Assembly: GCF_005217455.1 (NCBI RefSeq)
Contig: NZ_SZPQ01000003.1
Location: 124,001 to 188,000, forward strand
DNA: 64,000 bases
Reading direction: 5' to 3'
From: Martelella alba
Lineage (GTDB): Bacteria; Pseudomonadota; Gammaproteobacteria; Enterobacterales; Enterobacteriaceae
The position numbers and the translations under genes were made by a program. The notes below the pieces were generated by a model, which made no database searches, was not told the origin of the DNA, and saw only the letters and a list, made by a program, of their open reading frames with translations. Positions 44,014 through 53,713 of this stretch are shown here, piece by piece. Every line of letters starts with the position of its first letter. The stretch's first letter is position 1.

Positions 44014-44919
44014 CTAGGCATAACGATCCAGCCAGTCTTGATAATAGCCGGGCCACGCCAGGGTGGGCGTCCCGGCTCGGCCCATGCCGAAACCGTGCCC
44101 GCCGCGGGTAAAACGGTGCAGTTCCACCGGCACATGGGCGCGTTCGCATGCCGAGGCCATGATCAGGGTATTTTCGGGATTGGCGATGGCATCGTCTTTC
44201 GCCTGCGCCATAAAGAACGGCGGCGAATGCGGCGAGACAAAATTTTGTACCGACCAGCGCGCTTCCTCGGCTTTCGTGGCATGCGGTCCGAGGAGGACGT
44301 TGTGGGTGGAGGTGTGGGTATAAGGCGCCTGCAACGTAATGATGGGGTAGATAAGCGCGGCGAAGTCCGCGCGGATGGGAATGTCGTCAAATGCGTCCTG
44401 CGGCGGATAAGCGGCAACATCGCCAAGGGCCGCGGCCAGGCCAAGCAGATGCCCTCCGGCGGAAAATCCCAGTACGCCCAGGCGCCGCTCGCGGGTGCGC
44501 AGCAACCGCAACGCCCGTTGTGCATCCTGCAGCGCCACGCGATTACCGTCATGCCAGCCTTCGTTTGGCAAACGGTAGCTTAACACATATGCGGTATAGC
44601 CGCGGGCCGTCAGCCACGCGGCGGCCGGCCAAGCCTCTTGCCGCATTTCTATCCGTCGATACCCGCCGCCCGCCGCAATCAGCACCGCCCGCCCATTGGC
44701 CCGTAAGGGCCGGAACACCCGGACACAGGGACGCGCTATTCCCATGAGGGCGCCGCGCGGCGTCAGCACGGGTCCGCCCATGGGACCGCCGCCGCCGGGC
44801 GGCGCCATGGGCCACAAAGGGATATCGTCGCCGCTGGCTTCCTGGGGCGACGCCCTGAGTTCGCCGGCCCGCAGGGTAAATAACGCCACGGCGCCCAAGA
44901 GTAATTGCCTGCGATTCAT
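44014..44919 (-). CDS. secreted alpha/beta-hydrolase (acetylesterase-like)
   Basis: A 301-residue exported esterase-fold protein. The N-terminal MNRRQLLLGAVALFTLRAGE resembles a Tat/Sec signal (twin Arg at 3-4). The catalytic Ser is in GVLGFSAGGHLLG, the Asp in AKDDAIANPENT and the His in GGHGFGMG. The oxyanion loop AAGGGYRRI follows the BD-FAE/carbohydrate acetylesterase pattern. Likely substrate is an acetylated sugar or polysaccharide; not certain. Confidence 0.83.
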   Translation of the reverse strand: MNRRQLLLGAVALFTLRAGELRASPQEASGDDIPLWPMAPPGGGGPMGGPVLTPRGALMGIARPCVRVFRPLRANGRAVLIAAGGGYRRIEMRQEAWPAAAWLTARGYTAYVLSYRLPNEGWHDGNRVALQDAQRALRLLRTRERRLGVLGFSAGGHLLGLAAALGDVAAYPPQDAFDDIPIRADFAALIYPIITLQAPYTHTSTHNVLLGPHATKAEEARWSVQNFVSPHSPPFFMAQAKDDAIANPENTLIMASACERAHVPVELHRFTRGGHGFGMGRAGTPTLAWPGYYQDWLDRYA

Positions 44920-45793
44920 CCGCGCTGCCTCTGGTTGGTATCCCGTCTGATGATGTTACGAAAAAGCGCATCCGATCGAACGGGGTTTTTTGTATCCGTA
45001 CATTACCATTGGCCGACACTTGCCAGATTTCCCGTTGCCGGATGGCCGGCGATGTGAATTCGTTTCCGACCAAATCATTTCTCACCGAATGCCGAAAGGG
45101 TATTGGAAAGAGAGCGCGTATCGTGGGTCTATTATTATTTATTGCCTAAATAAGCCCTTCGCTAAATGGATAAAAATGTCATGGAGGGAAATAATTATTC
45201 ATGAAGACGGTCCCGTTATGTTTATACGCGGCATACTTAACGTTGCCTCTTCGTCGGCTACGCGTCATTGCCGCATGATAACGGCGCGGTTCACCGCAGA
45301 CGACCCAGCGTTTAGGCCCGGAAAAATCAAATAATGCTAGACAATGACTGGCCTAACCCGATAAGTCAATGCTTGGCTCTCCCGTTTTTCGACTCTTGTC
45401 GGTAAAGAGAATAAGGAAATGACTTAACTGAAATTTGCGCAAGCATAGGCTATGATTTATATCATTATGGAATTTTGCGCTGTCATATCTGTATGAAATT
45501 TAGTCACATGTTCATTTTTGATCGTTTATAACAATAGTTAAACAAATATTGATAGAATTTATCTATCGTTTTGACAATTACGATCGATATAAACGATTAG
45601 ATAAAACGCTAACCAAGGTGTTTACTTCAACATTAAACTATTGACATCAGTTGTTAACGCTATGGCGTTATCCGATGAATTTCACATTGCATTAGGAATT
45701 TACGGATAAGAATATAAGAATATATGAATAATAACTCTATTGTATTAATAATAAGATGTTAAAAATGTTATTATTTAATTAAGGTGCTCAGGA
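44920..45793. other. 874-bp AT-rich gap between esterase and diguanylate cyclase genes
   Basis: A 114-codon frame at 44990-45334 (plus) has no recognisable domain and poor start context; it is not called. The right part, 45360-45790, is very AT-rich and holds a long imperfect dyad (45559-45604). Confidence 0.4.
45559..45604. promoter_or_regulatory. long imperfect inverted repeat upstream of GGDEF gene
   Basis: TTATCTATCGTTT (45559-45571) and AAACGATTAGATAA (45591-45604) are inverted copies differing by one inserted base. They flank TTGACAATTACGATCGATAT. The repeat lies 190 bp upstream of the cyclase gene and may be an operator for an unidentified regulator. Confidence 0.4.
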
Positions 45794-46864
45794 ATGGGGA
45801 TTTTGACACAGGGTTTTGCTGTCTTTGTTACCGCCTGTACTATTTACGCCACTTTATCAATCGCCTATTTTTTTTTAAGCCGACATACCGCCTTTTCGTT
45901 TTCATCTTCTTATCAAAAACGGCTTTTTTTTGGCGCCGTAGGCGGCGTTATTTCGTTATGCCTTCGCCAGCAGTTTATCGGCCATCCAGATAATATCATC
46001 AATAGTTTCGCCAACCTGCCGCTTATAATGACCACTATCATCGGCGGTTGGGCCAGTGGCCTGTGCGCGCTGCTCCTCTCGCTGGCGGGTCCGCAAGCGA
46101 CTTTTTATGACCGGATGGTGAGTCTGCTGCTCTTTGTGTTGTTGTTGGCGGTAAAGATTTGGCAAAAGCCCCCGCTGAAAACCGCTTTTTTCATCGCCGT
46201 ACTGATTATCGCCGTGCAGTTAAGCCTATTGCCGCTGGCGACGCCGTGGCCAAGAGATCTCAATGCCGTCCCGGGTTATCCCTTCCTGGAGTGCCTGTGT
46301 TTTCTCATCACATATTATGCCCTGGTGATTAAAAAAAACTTTGTGGAAAACAGCCTGGCTATCCGTGATTTCGCCATGATAGACAGTGTCACGACCTTGA
46401 ACAACCGAAAACGGGTCGATCAGGAGATCACGCGATTATCCACTGAAAAACAATCTTTCGGTGTGGGGCTTATCGATGTGGACGATTTCAAACAGGTCAA
46501 TGACCGGTTTGGGCATCTGATTGGCGATCGACTTTTATTCGAGATTGCCGGCGTGCTGCGCGACACCCTCCGCGGCAAGGATTTTGTCGGACGGTACGGC
46601 GGGGAGGAATTCCTGATATTTATTCGCAGCCAGGATCCGGCGGTGGTATTGCAGGTTTGCCAGCGGATCCGCCGTACTGTGGCCAATACGCTGTTTTTGG
46701 CGGATTCGCCGCAGCCGTTTACATTGACGGTCTCCATCGGCGTAGTGATGTATTATTACGGTAACGACCTGATGAATTGTATTCATCAGGCCGATATCGC
46801 CTTGTACAAGGCCAAGCGGCGCGGCAAAAACAATGTGTCGATGGCAAAAAGCTCCCTGGCCTGA
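45794..46864 (+). CDS. membrane-bound diguanylate cyclase (GGDEF)
   Basis: A 356-residue protein that makes the second messenger c-di-GMP. The N-terminal half has about five to six membrane segments like the 5TM-LYT sensor (e.g. LIMTTIIGGWASGLCALLLS). The C-terminal GGDEF domain (about 195-350) has an intact active site (RYGGEEF, from residue 267) and an inhibitory I-site (R260-G-K-D263) five residues before it. Substrate motifs DVDDFKQVND and GHLIGDRLL are present. Activity with product feedback is predicted. Confidence 0.9.
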   Translation: MGILTQGFAVFVTACTIYATLSIAYFFLSRHTAFSFSSSYQKRLFFGAVGGVISLCLRQQFIGHPDNIINSFANLPLIMTTIIGGWASGLCALLLSLAGPQATFYDRMVSLLLFVLLLAVKIWQKPPLKTAFFIAVLIIAVQLSLLPLATPWPRDLNAVPGYPFLECLCFLITYYALVIKKNFVENSLAIRDFAMIDSVTTLNNRKRVDQEITRLSTEKQSFGVGLIDVDDFKQVNDRFGHLIGDRLLFEIAGVLRDTLRGKDFVGRYGGEEFLIFIRSQDPAVVLQVCQRIRRTVANTLFLADSPQPFTLTVSIGVVMYYYGNDLMNCIHQADIALYKAKRRGKNNVSMAKSSLA

Positions 46865-46889
46865 TGCCGCCATCGTCCGTCGGAAAGGG

Positions 46890-48884
46890 TCAATCGCTAT
46901 AGCCTTTAATGCGGGCGTTTAACTGCCAGCGCAGTAACGCGGGATAAGCGATCAGGCGTTGCCTCAGGGTTTTGTCCACCGGCAACGCCCGGGATTGCAG
47001 AAGCAGACTGCCGTCCGTCGCCCACGGATAGAAGGCCGGTCGGCCCGCCAGGGGATAAGCGCCTTTATCATCCACCCATAATTCGACGTTATAGCCGAAC
47101 GCCCGGCGGGTATCGTCCGTCGGCGCCAGCATATTGCGACCGCCCAGTGCCTGGTAGGGGGTATCCGACAGGGAGTAGGCATACAGGGTGGGCAAAATAT
47201 CCTTGTGGGAACCGACCCGCGCCGGATCGTAGCGCCAGGCGCAGTGCGCGAGGATTTGACGCGGCACATACAAATAGAAAGGCACGCCGCGATCAAGAAA
47301 CTGCTCCCGCGGATATACGGCTTTCAGCCGACGCATTTGATGGTCGCCGCTGGCGGCGATAAGGGTATGATCGGCCAAGGGCGAATTTTTGATGGCGGCG
47401 ATAAATCGGCCCAGCGCATCGGTACTGTATTGGTACGTTTGCAAAATAATTTTCTGCGCCGGCGCGGAAACTTCCGCATGGGCCATCATCTCCGGCGTGG
47501 CGTCCACCGGTAGCGGCCGGTAATGGGGCGGTACGATATAAGGCGGATGATTGGTGACCGTCAGGATGCTGATAAACATCGGACGATTGCTTTCGGCCAA
47601 CAGTTTCGCCGCCAGACGAAATGCGTACTCATCCGGCACGCCCCAATCGGTTATTTCCCGTCTTGATTCAGGATAAAGGCTTTCCAACGTTTCCTGGCCA
47701 TACACCTTGTCCACTCCCTGATAGGGCAGATAATTGCCCAGGTTGCGCCACATCAGGCTGCCTGAGGTGATAAATACCACCTGGTAGCCGGCCCGCTTAT
47801 AGAGGGCATAGGGCGTGTCGGTCAACACCACGTGTTGCGCCGAGGAATGGCTGATATTTTGCGCGGGGCTGTGGAAGAACAGGGCGGCGAAGGAGGGCGC
47901 CGTGCCGTTGCCCTCCGAAACGAAACGATGGAAAACAAAATCGTTGGCGAACGGCTCGCGCAGGGCGCCAAGCAAATCGTTATCCGGCATCTGATCGAAA
48001 GCCAGCATGTTGCTGCCCATGCTTTCCATCAATACCATGACCACATTGGGGTGGTGAGCCGCCAGCCATGGATTGGCCGGCGTGCGTTCTTGCAGCGAAT
48101 CCAGCCCGGCCTGGCGCAACAGTTGCGCGCCGGTTTGCCGTGATACCGGTTTGAAACTGACATCTTCCTGGTAATCCCCAAAGGCCCAGGAAGCGGCCAT
48201 CAAACCGTTGGGGGCGAGTTTGTTGAGCGCGGTGATAGTTGAGATTTGCGTATCATTGCGCCGCAGGGGAAAGGTACTGAAACTGCCGCGCGCCATGGCG
48301 GCGAACACCGCCAGGTTGAACAGCAAATAGAGGACGAAAAGGCCGGCCGGCCAAGGCCTTTTTATCGACCGGCCGGCGGTGGACAGAAAAAACCGGATTA
48401 ATAGCATATCAAGGACGGTTATTGCCAAGACCGCCAGCATTCCCCGGACAATGGGGTAGTCTTGCCAGAGGGTTATCAATACCGCGCCGGCATCATCATC
48501 CTTGAGACCAAAGGCAAAAATATCAATAAAATCATGAAAAGTCTGGTAGTAATAAAAGTTGACAACGGAAAACAGGAGAATGATAAACGCCACTAACCCG
48601 CCATAGACGTAAATGCCGCGGGTGAGCCAACCCCAGCTTCGTTCTCCCATGGCGATAATCAGGCCAAACAGGAGACCGGGAAGCAGCAAAATGGCGATGA
48701 CCCGCAAATCAAAACGGATCCCGGTCAGCCACAGGGTTTCCATAGCCCCCGGATGGCCGGCCATAAGCCGCGGGTCGACGAAAACACGCAGCATCCAATA
48801 ACGAGACAGGAGCAAAACCACGGCCAGGATGCCCAATTGGCACCACAGTGTGCGTAATAACGTGCGGATACGGAGCTGATACAT
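46890..48884 (-). CDS. LTA synthase/MdoB-family membrane sulfatase-fold protein
   Basis: A 664-residue inner-membrane protein with about five N-terminal membrane segments (residues 1-200) and a periplasmic sulfatase-fold domain. The metal-site region is VVMVLMESMGSN; the probable nucleophile is the Thr in GNGTAPSF; SGDHQMRR and the HPPY segment are further active-site parts. The family moves phosphoglycerol or phosphoethanolamine groups onto envelope glycans or lipids. The specific acceptor is unknown. Confidence 0.83.
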   Translation of the reverse strand: MYQLRIRTLLRTLWCQLGILAVVLLLSRYWMLRVFVDPRLMAGHPGAMETLWLTGIRFDLRVIAILLLPGLLFGLIIAMGERSWGWLTRGIYVYGGLVAFIILLFSVVNFYYYQTFHDFIDIFAFGLKDDDAGAVLITLWQDYPIVRGMLAVLAITVLDMLLIRFFLSTAGRSIKRPWPAGLFVLYLLFNLAVFAAMARGSFSTFPLRRNDTQISTITALNKLAPNGLMAASWAFGDYQEDVSFKPVSRQTGAQLLRQAGLDSLQERTPANPWLAAHHPNVVMVLMESMGSNMLAFDQMPDNDLLGALREPFANDFVFHRFVSEGNGTAPSFAALFFHSPAQNISHSSAQHVVLTDTPYALYKRAGYQVVFITSGSLMWRNLGNYLPYQGVDKVYGQETLESLYPESRREITDWGVPDEYAFRLAAKLLAESNRPMFISILTVTNHPPYIVPPHYRPLPVDATPEMMAHAEVSAPAQKIILQTYQYSTDALGRFIAAIKNSPLADHTLIAASGDHQMRRLKAVYPREQFLDRGVPFYLYVPRQILAHCAWRYDPARVGSHKDILPTLYAYSLSDTPYQALGGRNMLAPTDDTRRAFGYNVELWVDDKGAYPLAGRPAFYPWATDGSLLLQSRALPVDKTLRQRLIAYPALLRWQLNARIKGYSD

Positions 48885-49644
48885 TGCTTTTCCTGATTAT
48901 CGACTCATCATCTTTTTGGATTATTCGAGGTGCATGAGTAATTGATTAATTGTAATAATATTTATTTTGTAAATAGTTTCACAAACTCAAGTTCTACCAA
49001 ATATCAACAAGAAGAGGATAAAAGCGGGCGATTTTATCAATTCGTGCGAAACGGCGATGGGCCATACCGGGGATTATTTCGCGGCCCCTTCACCCGGCGG
49101 CCGTTTTCGTGTTTAGGCTGGGAAAGGCGTTTGGTGTCAGTAATACGCCAATAGCGGTTTATTATTCCGGCTTTTAATGATGGTCTTGAGAGAATAAAGA
49201 TATAAATTTTAATTATTGCATTTATGATAGTTGATTGTTTGTGATGTTATTCAAGGGTTACTAACGGGTCGCATTGACATAGAGGGGACGCGCTCGCTTA
49301 ACCCGCGTTATTGTCGCCACCATGGCGGCGGGGTTCTCCTGCCTCAAAACCGTAGGCGGAACGGGGGAAGGTTAAATGCCGGCGCCCGTCCGATAGCAGG
49401 CGGGCCGACCCTGGCGCCCACCGCCCGGTCTTAATTGTTACCGTTGCAATACAAAGTTGTTCGCCTTTCTGCCGACGCAATGTTATATAGTCAAGCGAGA
49501 TTGAAGCATGCCGCTTCACTCGCCGCCGACGCGTTACACCGTTCCCGCGATATCTGGCGGGCGCCGGAGTGCCAAGCCGCGCGGTAAAGCGCTATGCGGC
49601 GGAACAAGGATCCTCTTTTCCATGCAGCCATTATTCGAGTAGTC
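48885..49644. other. 760-bp gap before the SPFH operon
   Basis: The left half is AT-rich and should contain the LTA synthase-like promoter (minus strand). The right half probably contains the promoter of the SPFH/P-type ATPase operon. AATGTTATATAG (49479-49490) matches one half of the Zur box. No gene is recognised. Confidence 0.4.
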
Positions 49645-51630
49645 ATGCGCGTTGATCTGGATAATCCCGATGGGGATATCGCCGCGTTGCCGCGTTTCCA
49701 GCGCGCCGCCCATCAATCAGTGATATTGCGCCGGCTTACGCGCGTGCTTGCCGTGATCGCCGCCGCCCTGTTGCTGCCGGCGCTGCTTTTCGATTGGATT
49801 GCCCCTGATTCGCTTTGGTTGCCGCTGGTTTGTAATAATCTTGCAGCCTTGCTGGCGCTGGCGACCACCGTCCAATCGGCGCGTGGGGTGACTTTGTGGC
49901 GATCCGCCGCGCTAAACGCGACAGGTTCCGCGGTTGCGCCGCCATCGGGCGGGGAAACGGCGCCGGACGATACCAAGCCGTCGGCCGAGGTGTCCCTGGG
50001 CAAGGTAGGTAACGCCGCGTGGGCCGCGGGCCCGTTCGGCCGTTGGCTGCGCGACGGGTTGCGGCGGGTGGATATCGGCGCGGTGTGGCTCTGCGGCGGG
50101 TCGTTGCTCACGCTGCTCATTGTCCGCGCCGGCTGGAATGCCGTCGGCGCGCCGCAAAATCCCGATCAGGGCGCGTATGTCGGTGTCGCCTTACTGGCCG
50201 TGGCCGTTTTCGCGCTATTGGTGCTGGAGCGGCATCTGGCGGCCTGCACGGCGGGGGAATGGCCGGAAAGCGCTACGCTGGCCGCCATGGCGCGCCTGGT
50301 GATGGGCGTTCAACTGCTGGGAATTCCCTGCTTGCTCTTTGCCGGCGCGGCGGTGCCCTGGCCGCATTATCTGGCGCTGGCCGCAGGTCTGTTGCCGGCG
50401 CTGGCCGCGCTGGAATTGCTGGCGCGCGGTTTGTTCACGTTCTTCATTCCTCTGCGCGCGCGGCAAGAACCCAGGATGACGGCCGAGAGTCTGATTGCAG
50501 CGCAGTTTTGCTGGCCGCCGCGGCCGTTTGGCCTGCTCCATCGGGAATTGCAACAACGATTTGGCATCGATCTGCGACAGATCTGGGCGTTTACCTTTAT
50601 GCGCCGGGCATTTCTGCCAATAGTGGCCGCGCTGGCGCTCATTGGCTGGCTACTGACCGGTGTGACTCAGGTGCCGCTGGACGCCCGTGGTATCTATGAG
50701 CGCTTCGGCAAACCGGTGAATGTGCTCGCGCCGGGACTGAATATCGGCCTGCCCTGGCCGTTCGGCCGGGTGCGCATGGTGGAAAACGGCGTGGTGCATG
50801 AACTGGCCACCGGATCCGACGGCGGCGGGCCCGGCGATGAACCGGCCCCGGCCGAAGGCCCGGCGCCGGAGAGCGCCAATCGGCTGTGGGACGCTTATCA
50901 CCCCAGCGAAAAGTCACAGGTCATCGCAAGCGTGGCCGGCGATCGGCAGAGCTTCCAGATTGTGAACATGGATGTACGAATTATCTATCGTATCGGCCTG
51001 AGCGACGAGGCGGCGCTGGACGCCACGTATCACACCGCCGACGTGCCGGGATTGATTCGCAGCACCGCCAACCAGGTGCTGGTCCATGATTTCGCCTCTC
51101 GCACCCTGGATGGCGTATTAGGGGATCAGCGGGCCGTGTTGGCGCGGGATGTCGGCAAAGTGGTGCAGGCCCGGCTCGATCAGATGCGCAGCGGCGTGGA
51201 AATCATGGCCATCGTCATCGAAGCCATTCATCCGCCGGCCGGCGCGGCCAATGCTTATCACGGCGTGCAGGCCGCGCAGATTGCGGCCCAGGCCCTGATT
51301 GCCCGGGAACGGGGCCGGGCGGCGGAACAGTTGAATGCCGCCCAATTGGCCGCCAGCCTGGCCGCCGATCGGGCCACCGCCGCCGCTCATGAAAACCTGG
51401 CGCAGGCGCAGGCCGCCGATTTGCGTTTCGCCGCCGAGCGTACCGCCTGGCGCAAGGCCGGCCAGGCCTTTCTGACTGAAAGGTATTTTACGCAACTGGG
51501 GACGGCCCTCGATAAAACGCCTTTGCTGGTACTTGATCACCGTATCGCCGGCGGGCAACCGTCAACCCTGGATTTACGCCGTTTCCCCGAGCCCCTTGTC
51601 GACGCCCCCGCGCCTGGGACCGGACACTGA
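49645..51630 (+). CDS. SPFH-domain membrane protein, HflK-like (first of three)
   Basis: A 661-residue protein from the ATG at 49645 (MRVDLDNPDGDIAALPRF); an in-frame ATG at 49594 would add 17 residues. The N-terminal half has about seven hydrophobic segments, far more than HflK. The SPFH/band-7 domain follows (from about residue 330: DARGIYERFGKPVNVLAPGL, VNMDVRIIYRIGLSDEAAL). An Ala-rich coiled coil (AAQIAAQALIARERGRAAEQ) precedes the C-terminus. SPFH proteins form ring-like membrane scaffolds. Partner of the next three genes. Confidence 0.85.
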   Translation: MRVDLDNPDGDIAALPRFQRAAHQSVILRRLTRVLAVIAAALLLPALLFDWIAPDSLWLPLVCNNLAALLALATTVQSARGVTLWRSAALNATGSAVAPPSGGETAPDDTKPSAEVSLGKVGNAAWAAGPFGRWLRDGLRRVDIGAVWLCGGSLLTLLIVRAGWNAVGAPQNPDQGAYVGVALLAVAVFALLVLERHLAACTAGEWPESATLAAMARLVMGVQLLGIPCLLFAGAAVPWPHYLALAAGLLPALAALELLARGLFTFFIPLRARQEPRMTAESLIAAQFCWPPRPFGLLHRELQQRFGIDLRQIWAFTFMRRAFLPIVAALALIGWLLTGVTQVPLDARGIYERFGKPVNVLAPGLNIGLPWPFGRVRMVENGVVHELATGSDGGGPGDEPAPAEGPAPESANRLWDAYHPSEKSQVIASVAGDRQSFQIVNMDVRIIYRIGLSDEAALDATYHTADVPGLIRSTANQVLVHDFASRTLDGVLGDQRAVLARDVGKVVQARLDQMRSGVEIMAIVIEAIHPPAGAANAYHGVQAAQIAAQALIARERGRAAEQLNAAQLAASLAADRATAAAHENLAQAQAADLRFAAERTAWRKAGQAFLTERYFTQLGTALDKTPLLVLDHRIAGGQPSTLDLRRFPEPLVDAPAPGTGH

Positions 51631-51650
51631 ATTATTGCCGGAGAACACCT

Positions 51651-52649
51651 TTGAGCCCGTCACATCATCACGATCATGATGCTCCCGTTATCCGATCCGG
51701 ACTTTGGCGCCGAATCGGCCTGGCATTACTGTTATTGATTTTTGTCGTCGCGGCGGCTTGCCTGGTGCAGGTCCGTTCCGGCGAGGCCACGGTCATTACC
51801 CGTTTTGGCAATCCGGTGCGGGTATTGATGAAGCCCGGCCTGGCCTGGCGGCTGCCGGCGCCGTTCGAGTCGGCCGTTCCGGTGGATCTGCGGGTGCGCA
51901 CCACGTCCAGCGGCTTACAGGATGTGGGTACCCGGGATGGCCTGCGCATCATCGTGCAGGCCTATGCGGTATGGCAGGTGCAGGCCGATCCTGTCCATGT
52001 GCAGCGTTTCATGCGGGCGGTGCAGAATCAACCTGATGAGGCGGCGCGCCAGATCCGTACCTTTGTCGGTTCGGCGTTGGAAACCGCCGCCAGCGGTTAC
52101 CCCCTGGCGGATCTGGTGAATACCGATCCGTCGCGGGTGCGGCTGGCCGATTTTGAACAGCGGGTGCGCGGACAAATCGCCCAAACGCTGGGGCAGACTT
52201 ACGGCGTGCGTTTGGTGCAAGTGGGCATCGAGCGTCTGACCTTGCCGTCGGTGACGTTGGGCGCCACGGTCGATCGTATGCGCGCCGAGCGGGAAACCAT
52301 CGCTACCGAACGTACCGCCGAAGGCAAACGCCGGGCGGCGGAGGTCCGTTCCGCCGCCGAGCGGGACGCCCGCATCATCCAGGCCGACGCCTCGGTGAAA
52401 GCCGCCGATATTGAAGCCCAGTCCCAGGTGCAGGCCGCGGAAATCTACGGCAAGGCCTACGCCAGTTCGCCGACACTGTATAATCTGCTGCGCTCGCTGG
52501 ACACGCTGGGCACCATCGTCAATGGCCGTACCCGACTGGTGTTGCGCACCGATGCCGCACCGTTCAGCGTGTTGGTTAATGGTCCGCCGCAATTACCGCC
52601 GCCGACGACGACGCCGACGCCGCCCGCTTCGGGATGCGCGCGGCCATGA
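51651..52649 (+). CDS. SPFH-domain protein, HflC/HflK-like (second of three)
   Basis: A 332-residue protein with one N-terminal membrane segment (IGLALLLLIFVVAAACLV) and an SPFH domain (SGEATVITRFGNPVRVLMKP). It starts at TTG 51651 after GGAG; no nearby in-frame ATG exists. The first residues are His-rich (SHHHDHD), resembling the P-type ATPase tail downstream. An Ala/Glu coiled coil ends near residue 280, and the C-terminus is Pro/Thr-rich. Confidence 0.85.
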   Translation: MSPSHHHDHDAPVIRSGLWRRIGLALLLLIFVVAAACLVQVRSGEATVITRFGNPVRVLMKPGLAWRLPAPFESAVPVDLRVRTTSSGLQDVGTRDGLRIIVQAYAVWQVQADPVHVQRFMRAVQNQPDEAARQIRTFVGSALETAASGYPLADLVNTDPSRVRLADFEQRVRGQIAQTLGQTYGVRLVQVGIERLTLPSVTLGATVDRMRAERETIATERTAEGKRRAAEVRSAAERDARIIQADASVKAADIEAQSQVQAAEIYGKAYASSPTLYNLLRSLDTLGTIVNGRTRLVLRTDAAPFSVLVNGPPQLPPPTTTPTPPASGCARP

Positions 52650-53713
52650 CAGGCCCGACGATGCGGGAGCCGGGCCGGGACGGCCCCTGGCTACAGGCCG
52701 GTCGCCTGGCGTTTTGGGCATTGTGCGTCGTGACGCTGCTCACCGCCGGCGACTGGCTGCTGACCAACGTACGGCAAATCGGTCCCGACAGCCAAGCCGT
52801 GGTGTTGCGTTTCGGCGCATTGAACCGGTTGCGGCACGCCGGACTGCTGCTGGCCTGGCCGCGGCCGTTTGAAGACGTGGTGGTGCTGCCCGCGGCCGAT
52901 CGGATACTTGAACGGCGGGTGGTCGGGCTGTTGCGTTCGACCGAGGCGCAACAGGCGGATTACAGCGGCGGTTTGCCCAACGACACGCTGGCCGGGTCCG
53001 GCTATTTGCTGACCGGCGATGCCGGCGTGGTGCAATTGGATGTGCGGGTGTTTTATAAGATCAATCGGCCCTATGAATACGTGGTGCAAAAGACGCATGT
53101 CGGACCGGCGCTGGATCGACTGGTGGAACGGGCGGCCGTGGTGATTTGCGCGTCCCGCGATCTGGACGCTATCCTGGTGGCCCGCCCTGAGCTGGTAAGC
53201 AACGACAGCGCCGCGGTGCAAAGCCGCGAGCGGCTGCGTGGGGATTTACGGCAAAATATCAACCAGAGCCTGCGAACGCTGGAGGCCGATGGCCTGGGCC
53301 TGGGGATCGAAATTGAACGGGTGGACGTGCAATCCTCGCTGCCGGAGAAAGCGGTCAGCGCTTTCAATGCCGTGCTCACTTCCAGCCAGTTGGCCGAACA
53401 AGCTATCGCCAGCGCGCAAAATGACGCCACGCGCCAGTTGCAAACCGCCAACCAGGCCGCCGACCGGACGCTGCGAATCGCCCAGGCCGCGGCCAGTGAA
53501 CGTTTGGCCAAGGCCCGGGCGGATACCGCCAGCATCAGCAGCCTGGCGCATACGTTGGCCACCGGCGCGGATCCCGGTATCCTCTGGCGCTTGTATCGCG
53601 ATCGGATTGCGGCGATTTTCGCCCAGGCCGGCTCGGTGACCGCTGTCGATCCCCATGAGGATGATCATTTGATTCTACAAGGCGTCGACGTAAACGATGG
53701 AGCGAAAAAATGA
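52646..53713 (+). CDS. SPFH-domain protein, HflK-like (third of three)
   Basis: A 355-residue SPFH protein. The ATG at 52646 overlaps the previous stop (ATGA); an in-frame ATG at 52634 is an alternative. One N-terminal membrane segment (LAFWALCVVTLLTAGDWLL) is followed by the band-7 domain (DSQAVVLRFGALNRLRHAGL, VVQLDVRVFYKINRPYEYV) and a coiled coil. It ends four bases into the P-type ATPase gene. Confidence 0.85.
   Translation: MTGPTMREPGRDGPWLQAGRLAFWALCVVTLLTAGDWLLTNVRQIGPDSQAVVLRFGALNRLRHAGLLLAWPRPFEDVVVLPAADRILERRVVGLLRSTEAQQADYSGGLPNDTLAGSGYLLTGDAGVVQLDVRVFYKINRPYEYVVQKTHVGPALDRLVERAAVVICASRDLDAILVARPELVSNDSAAVQSRERLRGDLRQNINQSLRTLEADGLGLGIEIERVDVQSSLPEKAVSAFNAVLTSSQLAEQAIASAQNDATRQLQTANQAADRTLRIAQAAASERLAKARADTASISSLAHTLATGADPGILWRLYRDRIAAIFAQAGSVTAVDPHEDDHLILQGVDVNDGAKK

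Noticed and set aside
44990-45334. 114-codon frame after the esterase gene
   Set aside because: No Shine-Dalgarno, no domain, and composition unlike its neighbours; kept only as a remark in the gap entry.
50019-50699. 226-codon frame inside the first SPFH gene
   Set aside because: Out-of-frame reading of a GC-rich gene; Arg/Gly/Ala-rich without homology.
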